Assembly: GCA_023213395.1 (NCBI GenBank)
Contig: CM041465.1
Coordinates: 91,705,741 to 91,769,740 of the forward strand
Direction of reading: 5' to 3'
Source of the DNA: Cycas panzhihuaensis
Taxonomy: Eukaryota > Cycadophyta
Length of the DNA: 64,000 bases
Shown one piece after another: positions 21,784 through 33,695 of the stretch. Positions within the stretch are counted from its first letter, which is position 1. Every line of letters starts with the position of its first letter. Made by a program: the position numbers and the translations under genes. The notes beneath the pieces are model-generated. The model had not been told where the DNA came from, ran no database searches, and worked only from the letters and a program-made list of their open reading frames with translations.

Positions 21784-24137
21784 TGTTTCACCAAAACCTA
21801 GCCTTTTCATTTGCATTTGGATTATATTAGTAAATTGGTGTATGTTATATGGTTTTATTGATGGTAATTGATGGATATTGATTGTATTTGATGGATTGGG
21901 TCTTGTTTTATTGAAATGGTACATGATTTTGTATTAATGGAATATAATGAATGATGATGTAACTTGTATTTCTATCATTACCTATCAATGGTGTAAACTA
22001 TGGCAATAGAGTTTTCTTTATGATCAGCTTGACCTCATACTTCTTTCAAAGTTTGATATTTTTTACCTTATTTTCAAGATTTCACCCATAATTTCATTGT
22101 TTATCACTCTTTGGGCTTCTATTTAATGTATTCCACCTTATTCTGGGTTTGTTTACTCTTTAATAAACTCATTTTTATGATTGAATCCTCATTAAATATT
22201 ATTTTTTGTTATTTTTTTATCAAATTTTTACTTTACTAAAATCACATTTTTCACGCTATCAAAAACATGACTATTTACATTTTTAGAATAAAGTCATATT
22301 TTTGGTAGTTGAAAAATGCAACAGATCGTATTTTTCACTATCATGCAAGAAAAAATTAGGTAGATCACCAAAAGTTTTGCATGACACCACCCAGCTTTGG
22401 TGGGATTTGATGCCCTCAATGCCTAGAAGTGTTATAGAGTCATTATTAATTGTAAGTTGTGAGAGAATAAGTGATTTTGCTTTAGTATTGTGAGATTTTG
22501 TGAAGTTTTTAGAGATTTCTTGAGGGTTACTATTGTGACTTTGAAGAATTAATTTTCTGAGGTCTATTGGGTGAAATCTCAGGGAAGTTTTTCTACTGTG
22601 TTGTTGTTACTTGATTATTGATGGTCTAAGCTTCCATTTTCTTAGATCTTCATCATTTTCATACTTCAAACTTCTCTTGATTTGGTAAGATCTTTCCTAT
22701 TGAGTTTCAGATTTGTTTCATAGTGTTTTGAAGGTAATTTTCACTTAGAATTATTTATTTTCCTTGGTTGATTACTATTATACTCTCATCTTGGTTTTTT
22801 ACATTGAAATACATTCTGAAAGGTCATCCCTTTATGTGTTCTTTAAGGATAGACTAGGGTGGGGCATGGTCATCTCTCCACCATACATATAGTTATTTCT
22901 TCCCACTTTGTCATAGCAGTTTATATTTCAGTTGGATTACCATTCTTTTTTGGTGTTGTTTAGCTCTAGTTTGGCCTCTTTGGATTGTTGTTATTCCTTC
23001 TTTGGTCTTTCTTTAAAGGAAAGTGTGTAGAAAAGTTGGTCAACTAAAAAGGAAACTACCATTTTGAGGTAATCTTTACAATAAGAAAACAATGTTTCTC
23101 TTGTATCTGTCATTGCATGCATTTTTATTTTCAAGTTAGTCCTTTTATCTTAAGAATGAAAAGTTGAGGATGTTATTTGGTTGAACTATCTCTAATTTTA
23201 GTTTTGTATTAGGTTCAAGGATTCCTTTAGAGCTCTTACTACTCCAATTGCGATAGAACCTTTGGTGATTAATCTTGCATGGATAATTGTTGTTCATATT
23301 TGTAATTTATCCATTATCTCATAGGTATAAAAATTATCAGAAAAGATAACAGTAGTTTCTCTTAAGAATCTCTTATTTTTTATGCATTATTTCATCACTT
23401 TTTAATAGAGTTGATTGCATGCATCAAGGTTAAAGCATATTGGGTAGTTTTGCATGTGGATTAGTCTCTTTTAAAAGAAATTTATTTAAAAAATTCATAT
23501 GGTTACTTTCAAATTTTGAGTAACATTATCCCTTTTGAAATAAATCATGCATGTTGCATATAGGAAAGCTATCTCATAGTTGCATGTGCATCTTTCATTT
23601 TGAAAACACAAAAAAAAAAAAAAACTTGCATGCATATTTCTAGTTTGTTTGCTTTTGCTTTCATATAAAATTAAAAAAAAAAGATTTATATGATTTTGAT
23701 CTTGTAGTTATAGTTTCTTTGGTTTCATTCTCTTGCTTTCTTGGCTACATATATTTTCAATCACATAAAAACTTAGAAACTAAAACAAGATAAACTATCA
23801 TTTTCATTAGCTTACCCTCTCTCACATCTTAGTAAAACTCAAAAGGTTAAAATGATTACATGAGAGGAATCCCTAGGAAATACATTGAGGATATTGTAAG
23901 TGTAATTCCTTCCTTCGTTAAGTCATATAGGTTAGTGGATTCTATCACCCCACTTCATATCTATACCTTTTATCATATCCACTCACACTTACGTAGATGG
24001 CACTACTAGGTGAAGACTCCTCCTTAGGAGTTAGGTAAAGATGGTCCTTTAGGTCTTCTTGAGTTTTATATCTCCCAATTGTAATCACAAAAGAAATCAA
24101 GAGATATTAAGTTTTGGTCCCCTCTAGGCCCCAACCA
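21784..24137 (+). repeat. Probable 5' LTR of Tat-B
   Basis: Inferred, since the second LTR is not in the window. The right edge is set by the PBS, with CCAACCA at 24131-24137. The left edge is taken at TGTTTCACC, where similarity of Copia-C to Copia-A ends and where the start resembles TGTTTCC of Tat-A. The length of 2.35 kb is in line with the Tat-A and Tat-C LTRs. No gene is readable. A poly(A) tract lies at about 23608-23623, and the sequence is T-rich. Confidence 0.5.
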
Positions 24138-24142
24138 TCTTT

Positions 24143-24164
24143 TTGGTGACCTTGCTAAGGATCC
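24143..24164 (+). other. Primer-binding site of Tat-B
   Basis: TTGGTGACCTTGCTAAGGA, the best preserved of the three tRNA-Arg-like sites in the window. Confidence 0.75.
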
Positions 24165-24740
24165 AACCCAAGAACCCCCTAGAATACCACTGTATTTTGG
24201 CGACCATATTAGGGAACCACCATTTGTTCTCAAGTAAAGCTATGGAAATAACAACTCCTATACCTAGGCACTCGTTGAGACTTCAAGGACCTCTACTTGA
24301 TTCTCAAATGTGCCCATTACACTTTGGTCAAGATGTTTCATCATCATATGTTGAATCCTCAAAATTTCAAGCATATGATACATACGTCTATCCTCCTGAA
24401 GATTCAACTTAACTATACAATATATTGGTGGAGTAGGGATATCTAGGTCCTTCATAGTATCCTAATGATCCTTATTTGATGGATCCTTCCTTTGTATAAG
24501 AAGAACCACCTTCTACTTAATTACATCTATCTTTTCCTCAGCCAGTCCTTACTAGGATCCTTACCCCACTACGCATGCCTAATTATCACGATCCTTTTCA
24601 TCTGGAGACTCATACCATGTCATCTCTATCACATTATATTCAAATTAATCCTTTAGGTGAAGACTATGAGTCAATTGGGGTAGACCCTCCACCTGAAGCC
24701 ATGCAATCTCCTCACCCTTCTCATCTTTCTTCATTGAGAC
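24165..24740 (+). pseudogene. Tat-B gag, N-terminal Pro/Ser-rich part
   Basis: Low-complexity coding-like sequence rich in Pro, Ser, His and Tyr, with short frames such as one containing LGEDYESIGVDPPPEA (24650-24699). It leads, with stops, straight to the chromovirus insertion site and resumes at 31565. Gag proteins of long Tat elements have such a variable N-terminal part. No structured domain is visible here. Confidence 0.55.
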
Positions 24741-25803
24741 TGATCCAGGAGGATCTACCATATGTTTATAGGATGCAGAAAATGCTAGGCATTGGCATAA
24801 CTGAAAGAGATATGGCCAAATGGTATAAAAATTATATGAAATTTTGTTTAAAGGTAGAAGACACATCCCACTAGATGTGTACAAAAGGTGGGGATTAGAA
24901 AATATCATTTGATTAGATTTCAAGCCTTGTTTTATATAAAATTAATCCCACATCTAGCAGAAAAAAATAGCAAATACATATTATCATTAAATGAATAAAA
25001 ATGAAGACAAATGACATCCAAATGAGCTAAACTTTTGAAGAAGTGTAGTATATGTGTGTTCCTATAAATTTACCAAATTTGAGCTGAATTAGAGTCCGTT
25101 AAGGTCAATTACAAGCTGAAACTTTTAAGAATTGCATGAAGGCCACTTGGACAGCAGAAAAATAGCAAATACATATTATCATTAAATGAATAAAAATGCA
25201 GTCAAATAACATCCAAATGAGCTAAAATTTTGAGGAAGTAGAGGGAACATATGTTCCTATACATGTACCAAATTTGAGATAAATTAGAGTCCATTAAAAT
25301 CAGTTATAAGCTATAACTTTTTAAGAATTGCATGAAGGCTACTTGGACAACATGCATTCTGGTGGTTAGTGGTCATACTTGCATGATTGCTACTTGTTAA
25401 ACATGAAATTTTGGTTTCTTTCTATAAATTGAGCCCTAATATAGGTTGGAGAGGTAGTTATTGGTGGTTCTTGGAGACTTTACTTGGGAAACATCCTTGG
25501 AGAAGCATTTTTAGGGGGTTGGAGTCTCCCTTATGGTATAATTGTATCATTTATTCCTTGTAATTTTACCATTCTTTTGCTAGTTGATTTCTCCATCATT
25601 AAATGGAGATTTTTATAGTTTAATAAAAGTACTACTCCTCATACTTTTAGATCAATGTCAAGAATAAATGATTTGGTATAGAATTTCCTTTCATAGGCTC
25701 ATTGTTATTTTGATGTTATTGAGATTTCTACACTAACTCCCAGGATCTTAAGGAGAAAAGGTTGATAATTGACTTCTTCACCAACTAAGCTCTTTTGGGA
25801 TCA
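24741..25803 (+). repeat. 5' LTR of the chromovirus
   Basis: TGATCCAGGAGG to TTTGGGATCA, collinear with 30498-31559 with scattered substitutions and small indels. It contains an internal near-duplication: the 24950-25150 block beginning AGCAGAAAAA.ATAGCAAATA recurs at 25150-25340, in both LTRs. Confidence 0.93.
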
Positions 25804-25936
25804 TATTTTGGTATAAGAGCCTATTATCTTTGTTGTAGGGACTTGAATGGTACAAACAATGAAAGGATACAAGGAGAGAAGGTTGATAATTGACTTCTTC
25901 ACCAACTAAGCTCTTTTGGGATCATATTTTGGTATA
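25751..25936 (+). repeat. Duplicated LTR end and PBS (two copies 121 bp apart)
   Basis: About 65 bp, from AGGAGA.AAGGTTGATAAT through the LTR end GGGATCA and on into TATTTTGGTATA, occurs at 25751-25815 and again at 25872-25936. Both the U5 end and the start of the primer-binding site are therefore present twice in the leader. Confidence 0.9.
25809..25821 (+). other. Primer-binding site of the chromovirus
   Basis: TGGTATAAGAGCC, one change from TGGTATCAGAGCC. It lies 5 bp after the LTR end. A second, shorter copy, TGGTATA, is at 25930-25936. Confidence 0.8.
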
Positions 25937-26007
25937 TTTTCCAAGAGAAAGGTGAAGACTTTCTTGTGTTGCAATCACCAAGAAGACAAAGAAAGAATCC
26001 AAGCACC

Positions 26008-26990
26008 ATGGCTGAAAAAGAAGATGGAGAAATTAGATTTGAAAAGCTTGAGAAGAACATAGAAGCCTTGATGCAAATGATGACCCAACTTCTACCTCTA
26101 GTCAAGGGAAAAGGCAAAGAGAAGGAAGTTGAAGGAGGATCCACATATGACCACAACCATGAAGAGGAAGAGGAGGAGACCTTAAAGCACTCTTTTGAAG
26201 AAAGAAAGGGTACTTCATCTCATCAACCCTTCAAGGTAGAGGCAAAGTTAGATATCCCAACTTATGATGGAGAGGTAAATGCTAAAAAGTTAGACCATTG
26301 GTTAGATCAACTTGAAACCTACTTCATAATTTATGCTTATAGTAATGCTTAAAAGCTTTCATTTGCTAGGCTTAAGTTGTGTAAACATGCATTGACATGG
26401 TGGAATGCATATTTGAAGACTCATGATGTATCTTCTTTTTCATGGATGGATTTTAAGAAAATAATAAAGAAGCAATTCTACCCTGTAGGTCATGAGGAAG
26501 ACCAATGGGTCACTTGGCAATATTTACGCCAAGGGGGAGGTGTAAGTGTCCAAGACTATACTTCTTTATTTTTTAGGCATGGCATGCTACTTGGTATTAG
26601 TATGGATGAACATGTCACTCTTATGAAATTCATTGGAGTATTACATGAATACATAAGGAAGGAACTAAGGCTTTTTAAGGTTTAATCCATTGGAGAAGCA
26701 AATAGAATGGCTATGGCAATAGAAAGTAAAAGCAAGAAATCTACATTCATGTTTAAATATTCTACTTTTACTTCTAATAAGTATGAAAAGAATCCTAAAT
26801 TACACTTATCTAAAAGGCAAGAAGGAAAGAAGAAAAGAACTAATTTTGTTAAAAGTTCTAACTATTATGAGCATTGTGATATTAGTGGTCATATTATAGC
26901 AAAGTGTTGGAAGTTGCATCCAGAGCTAAAGCCAAAGCATATCAAGGATATGGAATTAAGAAAGAAGGAAAAAGGGAAAGCACTACTAAA
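26008..26990 (+). pseudogene. Chromovirus gag
   Basis: Starts at the ATG of MAEKEDGEIRF (an upstream in-frame ATG at 25966 lies in leader-like sequence). A coiled N-terminal segment (EKLEKNIEALMQMMTQLL) and a Lys/Glu-rich linker come first. The retrotransposon gag fold follows, with LDIPTYDGEVNAKKLDHWL (about 26251-26310), LTWWNAYL and FKKIIKKQFYP. The zinc knuckle reads YEHCDISGHIIAKC, with the first Cys of CX2CX4HX4C replaced by Tyr. Two in-frame stops (26350, 26683) interrupt it. Gag forms the virus-like particle that packages the RNA. Confidence 0.88.
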
Positions 26991-27630
26991 TGAGGTGGAG
27001 ATTCAAAGTGAAGGAGAAGAAGAGAAGGTTACTCTACTTACAAATTATGAAGATGATGCTACAAGGGAGGAACTATTTCACTTGAAACTTCAAGTAGGAA
27101 ATAGTATTATTGGTGCCATTGTAGATCCAGGGAGCCAAAAGAATTTGATCTCAGAAAGTTTGGTAAAGAGCATTGGGTTGGTAACTACTCCTCACCGTCA
27201 CCCATATCCTCTTGGTTGGATCCATAAAGATGTGGAAATATAAATATCAAAGCAATGTACACTTAAATTTTCCATCACTAATGATTTTGTTGATGAAGTA
27301 ATATGTGATGTGGTGCCATTAGATGTATGCCATGTTGTGCTTGGGAGTCCCTACTTGTGGAATCGAGATGCACTCTTCTATCGAAGGGAGAGAAAGTATC
27401 GGTTGATGAAGGATAACAAGAGATTCATCATAAAGGTCACAAAGAAGCACTTGGATAAGATAGCATTAATTTCAGCTACTCAAGCAAAAAGGATGATCAA
27501 TGCATGTGGTAAATTCGTCATCTTAATGGTAAGGAGAAAAGAAGAGCCAGGAGATGAAGAAGGTCCTTCTACTCATGCTCTTCTTATATCACCTAAACAA
27601 ATGCAATAAATTGAGGAGTTAAAGACAAGG
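26991..27630 (+). pseudogene. Chromovirus aspartic protease
   Basis: In frame with gag. The active-site block reads AIVDPGSQKNLIS (about 27115-27153), where most relatives have D[ST]G[ST]. The second hydrophobic block CHVVLGSPYLW (27331-27363) matches the family's 'DVVLG.PWL'. Stops at 27241 and 27607. The protease cleaves the gag-pol polyprotein; the catalytic Asp is present but the frame is broken. Confidence 0.85.
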
Positions 27631-28431
27631 TATGATATTCTATTTCAACATGTTGATGGGCTACCACCAAAGAGAAAGATAGAGCATGAAATCACTCTTG
27701 TAGGAGATGCACCATTGCCTAATGTTGCTTTGTATAGGCACTCCATTATAGAGAATAATGAGATAAAGAGGCAAGTTGAGAAGTTACTTGATCAAGGGGT
27801 CATAAGACCTTCATGTTCACCTTGTGGGTCACCAATTGTCTTGGTGCCTAAGAAGGATGAAGGATGGAGAATGTGTATAGACTTTTGCGCTTTGAATAAA
27901 ATTACAATTAAAAATCGCTACCCTTTGCCTCGCATAGATGATTTGCTTGATCAAATTCAGCATGCTTGTTATTTTACTAAATTGGATTTGAAAAGTGGTT
28001 ATCACCAAGTTAGGGTCAAGGAGGAGGACACATGGAAGACGGCCTTCAAAACAAAGCAAGGACTCTTTGAATGGATGGTTATGCCTTTCAGATTGTGTAA
28101 TGCTCCTGCAACATTCATGAGGCTAATGAATGAAATGTTAAGGCCTTACTTGGATAATTTTATTGTTGTCTATCTTGATTACATTTTGATTTTCAACAAC
28201 ACATAGGAGGAACATTTGCAGCACATAGAAGAAGTTTTAAAGACTATGGTTAAGCATCATTTGAAGCTTAATGTGAAGAAGTGTGAATTTGGCAAGGAGA
28301 ACTTGATCTTCTTAGGCTTTGTGGTTGAAGGAGGAAAGTTGAGCATCGATCCACTCAAGACTCAAGCCATCCTCAAATGGCCTAGGCCAACAAACATCAC
28401 AGAGGTGAGAAGTTTTTTAGGAGCTTGTTAA
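27631..28431 (+). pseudogene. Chromovirus reverse transcriptase, catalytic Asp lost
   Basis: Same frame as gag. Motifs in order: EKLLDQGVIRPSCSPCGSPI, LVPKKDEGWRMCIDF, ALNKITIKNRYPLPRIDDLL, FTKLDLKSGYHQVRV, FEWMVMPFRLCNAPATFMRL, then YLDYILIFN at about 28171-28197 where the family has YLDDILIFS. The change Asp to Tyr at 28180-28182 removes one of the two metal-binding aspartates, so the enzyme could not polymerise even without the stops (28204, 28429). The FRLCNAP block has Arg in place of Gly. Confidence 0.92.
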
Positions 28432-29007
28432 TACTTGAGAAAGTTTATTCTTCATTTCTCATAGGTTGCAGCACCTCTACATGGATAGATAAAATCTAGT
28501 AAAAAGTTTACTTGGGGTTCCAAGGAGGAAGAAGCTTTTCTTCTTTTAAAGAAGAAAATTTGTGAAGCACCGGTTTTGGCAATGCCAAATTTACAAAGGC
28601 CTTTCGAAGTAAAAGTTGATACCAGTGGAAATACGATGGGAGCTATCCTTATTTAAGATGGGAAACCTATTGCTTACTATTCGAAAGTCTTCACCCCTCA
28701 AGTAAAGAACTACCCAACATATGATCGAGAAATATTTGTACTTCATCAAGCATGCAAGTATTGGAGGTCATACTTACTTGGAAAAGAGGTTGTAGTTCAT
28801 ACTGATCATAAGCCTCTTCAATTTTTACAAACCCAAAGTAAATTACAGCAAGTAAGACACATGAAGTGGATGAGTTATTTACAACAATTCAATATTGTAA
28901 TTAAGTACAAAAAGGGATCTAATAACAAAATTACTGATATGTTATCTAGACCACCTTGTTCCACTTCTTCTTCTACTTTTCTTTGTAGTTCTGTTATGAG
29001 TTTGTAG
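28432..29007 (+). pseudogene. Chromovirus RNase H
   Basis: Continues in frame: FEVKVDTSGNTMGAILI (28604-28654; family 'FEVETDASGxAIGAVL'), KPIAYYSKVF, YDREIFVLHQACKYWRSYLLG, VVVHTDHKPLQFL and the end block NNKITDMLSR. Stops lie at 28462, 28486 and 28654. RNase H degrades the RNA of the RNA/DNA hybrid. Confidence 0.88.
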
Positions 29008-29910
29008 GTGGAGCCAATGCATCATGAAGAGTACAAAGACTTGTACCATGAAGATGAAGCTTTGAGAACCTAGCGAAAGGAAGACCTTCCCAACTTGCTT
29101 GGAAGGATGGTCTACTTTTCAAAGGGGAGCAGCTCTATGTTCCATCAAAAGGAGACAAGAACAAGTGGCTTAGAGAAGCCCATACTTCTAAAGTAGCTGG
29201 TTACTTTGGTATAGAGAAGACTTTAGTAAACTTGAGAAGATATGTTGTATGGCCAAAAATGCAAAATGATGTAAAAAAATATGTAAAAGGATGTGTAATG
29301 TGTAATACTTCTAAGCCTTCTTCTAGAAAATTAGGATTGTATACACCACTTCCTATTCCCACTAGACCTTGGGAAAGTATCTCCATTGATTTCTTAAGGG
29401 GACTTCCCATGACTAGGAAGGGATGCGATTATCTCTTTGTTGTCGTAGATAGGTTCAGTAAAATGATATGTCTAATACCTTATAAGAAGACAATCACAGG
29501 TACAGGAGTAGCTGAGTTATTCTTCGAGCATGTATGGAAGAATTTTGGCTTACCTTCTTCCATCATTTCAGATCAGGACACTCAATTCCTTTCATCATTT
29601 TGGAAGTCACTATGGGAGATGATGGATACCAAATTGAAGAGGAGTACAAGTTTCCGTCCTCAAACAGATGGACAAACCAAAGTAGTAAACAGAACTTTGG
29701 TACATTTATTGAGGGAATACAATTCCAAGCATCCAAAGACTTGGGATGAATCATTGGCTTTTCTATAATTTACATTTAATAGAGCAATGCATGCATCACA
29801 CTCTAAAGAACCTTTTGAAGTTTGTTTGGGATACTTACCTCAAAGTCCATTTGACTTAGAGTTTTCCATACAAGCAAGGAAGGATCCGTCAAAGAGAAGG
29901 AGGAGCATGA
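29008..29910 (+). pseudogene. Chromovirus integrase, catalytic Glu replaced
   Basis: A frameshift near 29080 moves the frame. The HHCC zinc region reads VNLRRYVVWPKMQ to CVMCNTSKPS (29229-29325; the His pair is partly in the shifted part). The core has SIDFLRGLP (first Asp, about 29385) and ISDQDTQFLSSFW (second Asp, about 29570). In the third position the family has QTDGQTERVNRTL; here it reads QTDGQTKVVNRTL (about 29664-29702), Glu to Lys. The DDE triad is therefore broken. A stop is at 29766 and the C-terminal part FNRAMHASHSKEPFEVCLGY continues after it. Confidence 0.9.
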
Positions 29911-30480
29911 CAAGGCTTTAAGATACTTGGAGAAGATCCAGAGAGTCCACAAAGAAGTACATGATCAACTTCTAAGGACTCAACAAAAGTACAAGGAAAG
30001 ACATGACAAGAATAGGCAAGAGTGTACTTTTCAAGAAGGAGATTTAGTATGGTTATACGTAAGCAAGGAGAGGTTAAAAGGAGAAGGCAAGAAACTCAAA
30101 CCTATAAGGTATGGACCATTCAAGATTTTGAGAAAAGTAGGTGGCAATGCTTTCCAACTTGATCTTCCACCTTATATGTAAGTATATTTAGTAGTAAATG
30201 CTAAATACTTAAAACTATTTAAGCCCTCCATGTTAGATGAGGAACAGGACTAGTTCACTTTACCTTCAGTTGATGATTTGTATTTGGAAAGTGAGGAGCC
30301 TCTCAAGGAAGATTATATCTTGGAGAGAAAATCTACCAAAACAAGACATAAGACACATGAATCTTCCAGGATTAGAGTAGCAGGCAATTGCCTAGTAAGG
30401 CCAAGTGGTTTAGTAGGCAACAAGGAGAACAACACTTCCCCCATCTCCAATTCTAAGCCAAACAGGAGTTGGCTATTTTC
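29911..30480 (+). pseudogene. Chromovirus integrase tail and chromodomain remnant
   Basis: In a third frame, the integrase C-terminal GPY/F region is intact: DLVWLYVSKERL and KLKPIRYGPFKILRKVG (30038-30150). Then VNAKYLKLFKP and, after a stop, EDYILERKSTKTRHKTHES (30308-30364). After a further shift, LPSKAKWFSRQQGEQHFPHL (30391-30450) fits the second half of a plant chromodomain. Chromodomains tether integration to marked chromatin. The assignment of the last block depends on switching frame. Confidence 0.7.
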
Positions 30481-30483
30481 TAA

Positions 30484-30497
30484 GGAAGGGGGAGCCA
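30484..30497 (+). other. Polypurine tract of the chromovirus
   Basis: GGAAGGGGGAGCCA directly before the TGATCC start of the 3' LTR. Confidence 0.85.
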
Positions 30498-31559
30498 TGA
30501 TCCAGGAGGATCTACCATATGTTTACAGGATGCAGAAAATGCTAGGCATTGGAATAACTAAAAGAGATATGGACAAATGGTATCAAAATTATATGAAATT
30601 TTGTTTAAATATATAAGACACATCCCACTAGATGTGTACAAAGGGTGGGGTTCAGAAAATATCATTTGATTAGAGTTCAAGTCTTGTTTTGGATAAAATT
30701 AATCCCACAGCTAGTAGAAAAAAATAATAAATACATATTATAATTAAATGAATAAAAATGTAGTCAAATGACATTCCAATGAGCTAAAATTTTGAGGAAG
30801 CAGAAGAGATATACGTTCCTATATGTGTACCAAATTTGAGCTAAATTGGAGTCCGTTAAGGTTAGTTACAAGCTATAACTTTTAAGAATTACATGAAGGC
30901 CACTTAGATAGCAGAAAAACAGCAAATACATATTATTATTAAATGAATAAAAATGCAGTCAAATGACATCCAAATGAGCTAAAATTTTGAGGAAGTATAG
31001 AGAACATTGTTCATATATGTGTACCAAATTTGAGATAAATTGGAGTTTGTTAAGATCAGTTACAATCTAAAACTGTTTAAGAATTACATGAAGGCCACTT
31101 GGATAACATGCATTCTGGTGGTTAGTGGTTATACTTGCATGATTACCACTTGTTAAACATGCAATTTTGGTTTCTTTCTATAAATTGACCCCTACTATAG
31201 GTTGGAGAGGTAGTTATTGGTGGTTCTTGGAGACTTGACTTGGGAATCATCCTTGGAGAAGCATTTTTTGAGGGTTGGAGTCCCCCTTATGGTATAATTG
31301 TATCATTTATTCCTTGTAATTTTACCATTCTTTTCCTAGTTGATTTCTCTACCATTAAATGGAGATTTTCATAGTTTAATAAAAGTACTACTCCTCATAC
31401 TTTTGGATCAATGTCAAGAATAAATGATTTGGTGTAGAATTTCCTTTCATGGGCTCATTGTTATTTTGATGTTATTGAGATTTCTACACTAACTCCCAGG
31501 ATCTCAAGGAGAAAAGGTTGATAATTGACTTCTTCACCAACTAAACTCTTTTGGGATCA
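30498..31559 (+). repeat. 3' LTR of the chromovirus
   Basis: Collinear with 24741-25803, ending TTTTGGGATCA, then the GAGAC target copy and resumed Tat-B gag. Confidence 0.93.
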
Positions 31560-33690
31560 GAGACCTATCTTAGGACCTCATTCTCCACTTATGGAGGAAG
31601 TTGACAATCACAAATTGACCCATTTATAACCTCATCAGTCTTTTCCTAGGCAGCAAGCTTAGGTTCACTCTTCCCATTCCATACCTCCTACTCATGGAGG
31701 TGATACCACCACTATTGTTCATGGCATTCCTAGTACAATGCATATACCCACTTCCAATGAAGTGGTTATGGCCTCACCTAGTTTATGACTGATTGGGCCT
31801 TACTCTACTAAGATTTCTTCTTCATATCCTATTTCTTTTACCACTCAGGTAGCCCCTTATGCATCACATATTATTAGGTCTCATGGTGTTAGGCCCTGCC
31901 CACTATCACCTAGAGTGTTTAACATGATTTCCTCATCACAGCATGTTTCTCAAACCCATTTACCATATCCATATACTTCAGCAGGATAATCACAACTTTT
32001 GAGGACTCCTAGTCCCACTTCCTCTTTAGATATTCCTAGGCCGACCCTACATCCTAACCTTTTCTATACCTTTAATTCAAGTTTCCTATAAAACCTTATA
32101 CCTCAAACCAATTATGTGGTTAATCTTGCAGCATGGTTTGTTCCTCCCTCTACTTTTCCACCTCATGATATGTCACAAAAATAACCATAATCACAATAAC
32201 CTATTCATTTATTTATTCCTCATCTGTTATCCTTACCTTAACATCCTACCATGTTGAGGCCAAGGAGGTCCTTCCTAGATTATATGAAGTCTCCATTTAC
32301 ATGTGAGGTCTTGTTGTCACCTATACCCCCATTCCTTCCTGAGTTACCCAAATTTTCTTGTGACTCTTCTCAAGACACTACCTCTTATATAGAGGCATGT
32401 ATACTTGCTTATACAGATTTTATGCCATGCAACTATGTTATAATGTGTCTATTTCCTAAATCACTTCAAGTTGATGCTTTCAAGTGATTTTATCGTCTTT
32501 CTTTAGCTTCGATTCTCTCATTCCAATAACTAGTTTATTCTTTTATCAACTATTTTGATGTGGCAAGATTGATTGAGTTAGACATCAAATCCTTGTTGGC
32601 AATTAAATAAAATAATAATGAAACTATAAGGGATTTCATTAGTAGATTTCAAGATCAAGTTTATGCTTGTTATTCACATCTTGATCCCAGTTTATTATTT
32701 GATTTATTTATAAATACGTTGAGGCCCTATGTGCATTTGAAAGTTCTAAAACTTGGTCCTCAAATGTATGACAAAGCAGTCGATCGTTGTTTGGCTTTAG
32801 AGACATTCAAAATATAAGTAGGTATTAAGAAAGTTAGGAAACCAATGCCTTTTAAAGAACTAGTTTATCCTACAAAGACTACCCATCCTAAGCCTACATA
32901 CGATCATCTTACCTTCTTAATTAGATCACTTGAGCATATGATCAATACTAAATTATGTGGTGATGGTCCATCTCCAACTCAATCCTCTCAAGAGACTAAA
33001 GTAATTCACTTGACTAAGGGAAGGAAGAAGCAAGCTCCTTCCCTACCTCCTTCTTCATCTAGAAAGACAAAATGGTGTTCCTATCATCAAACTGGAACAC
33101 ATGATAGAAGTGAGTGCCAAACTATTCAAAATGTAACCTATAACACAAACACTCAAGTGAATCATTCTTTCAAGTCACTGTAAGACCAAATGATCCATAA
33201 GGATCTATTGCCTCAACATGGCAAGAAAACTAGTAAAGAAGATAAAGGCAAGGGGAAGTAGATACAAGATGATGAAGATGAACCTTCAAGTTCTAATTTG
33301 TCTAGGAAGACTACCACCCCTATGAACGTTTCAACAAAAAGAAATACCAATCAATCTTGTCCACCTCCTAAAGGTGGTGACACCAAGAGAACCATAAACA
33401 TTATAGAGACTTTAAAGAGTGCAGGCCCATCCAAATCATCTAATGATTTGATGGTGAGGAATCCTGACTCTTTACCTCTAGTACCCCCCATCCCATCAGG
33501 TTCAGGTCCATTCCTTCTAGTTTAAATGATGGATCTTTCTCTTTAGTAGAAAAACTAAAGACTATTTTGGTAAGTATATTGGTTATCGATTTTCTCAAGT
33601 GTTACCCCGAGCAATGTCAACTTCTATTTGATGCATTGGGAGTCCCTACGATAGCTTCTCCATGTACTTCTACCTTTTCTTTTGACCTTG
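31560..33690 (+). pseudogene. Tat-B gag: Pro-rich region, capsid core and zinc knuckle
   Basis: Resumes right after the chromovirus. First a long Pro/Ser/His-rich part (to about 32250). Then the retrotransposon gag fold: PKFSCDSSQDTTSYIEACIL (32350-32409), FYRLSLASILSFQ (32488-32526) and ETIRDFISRFQDQVYACY (32620-32673). A knuckle CSYHQTGTHDRSEC (33079-33120) has the CX2H...H...C pattern of Tat elements with the usual Gly before His changed to Thr. Next a basic/Ser-rich part, then DFLKCYPEQCQLLFDALGV (33588-33644), a block also found in Tat-C. Stops occur at many places, mostly TAA/TAG. It is cut at CCTTG (33686-33690). Confidence 0.8.
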
Positions 33691-33695
33691 TTTCC

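Larger units (their letters stand above)
24741..31559 (+). mobile_element. Full-length Ty3/gypsy chromovirus, defective
   Basis: LTRs of 1063 and 1062 bp (24741-25803 and 30498-31559), highly alike, with identical 5-bp flanks GAGAC (24736-24740 and 31560-31564). Order: PBS, gag, protease, reverse transcriptase, RNase H, integrase, chromodomain remnant, polypurine tract. From gag through RNase H the reading frame is one and the same, broken only by stops; frameshifts begin near 29080. The PBS is of the initiator-Met type usual in chromoviruses. It sits in the gag of Tat-B. Key RT and integrase residues are lost (see those entries), so the copy is inactive, yet the LTR similarity makes it one of the younger insertions here. 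Confidence 0.93.
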
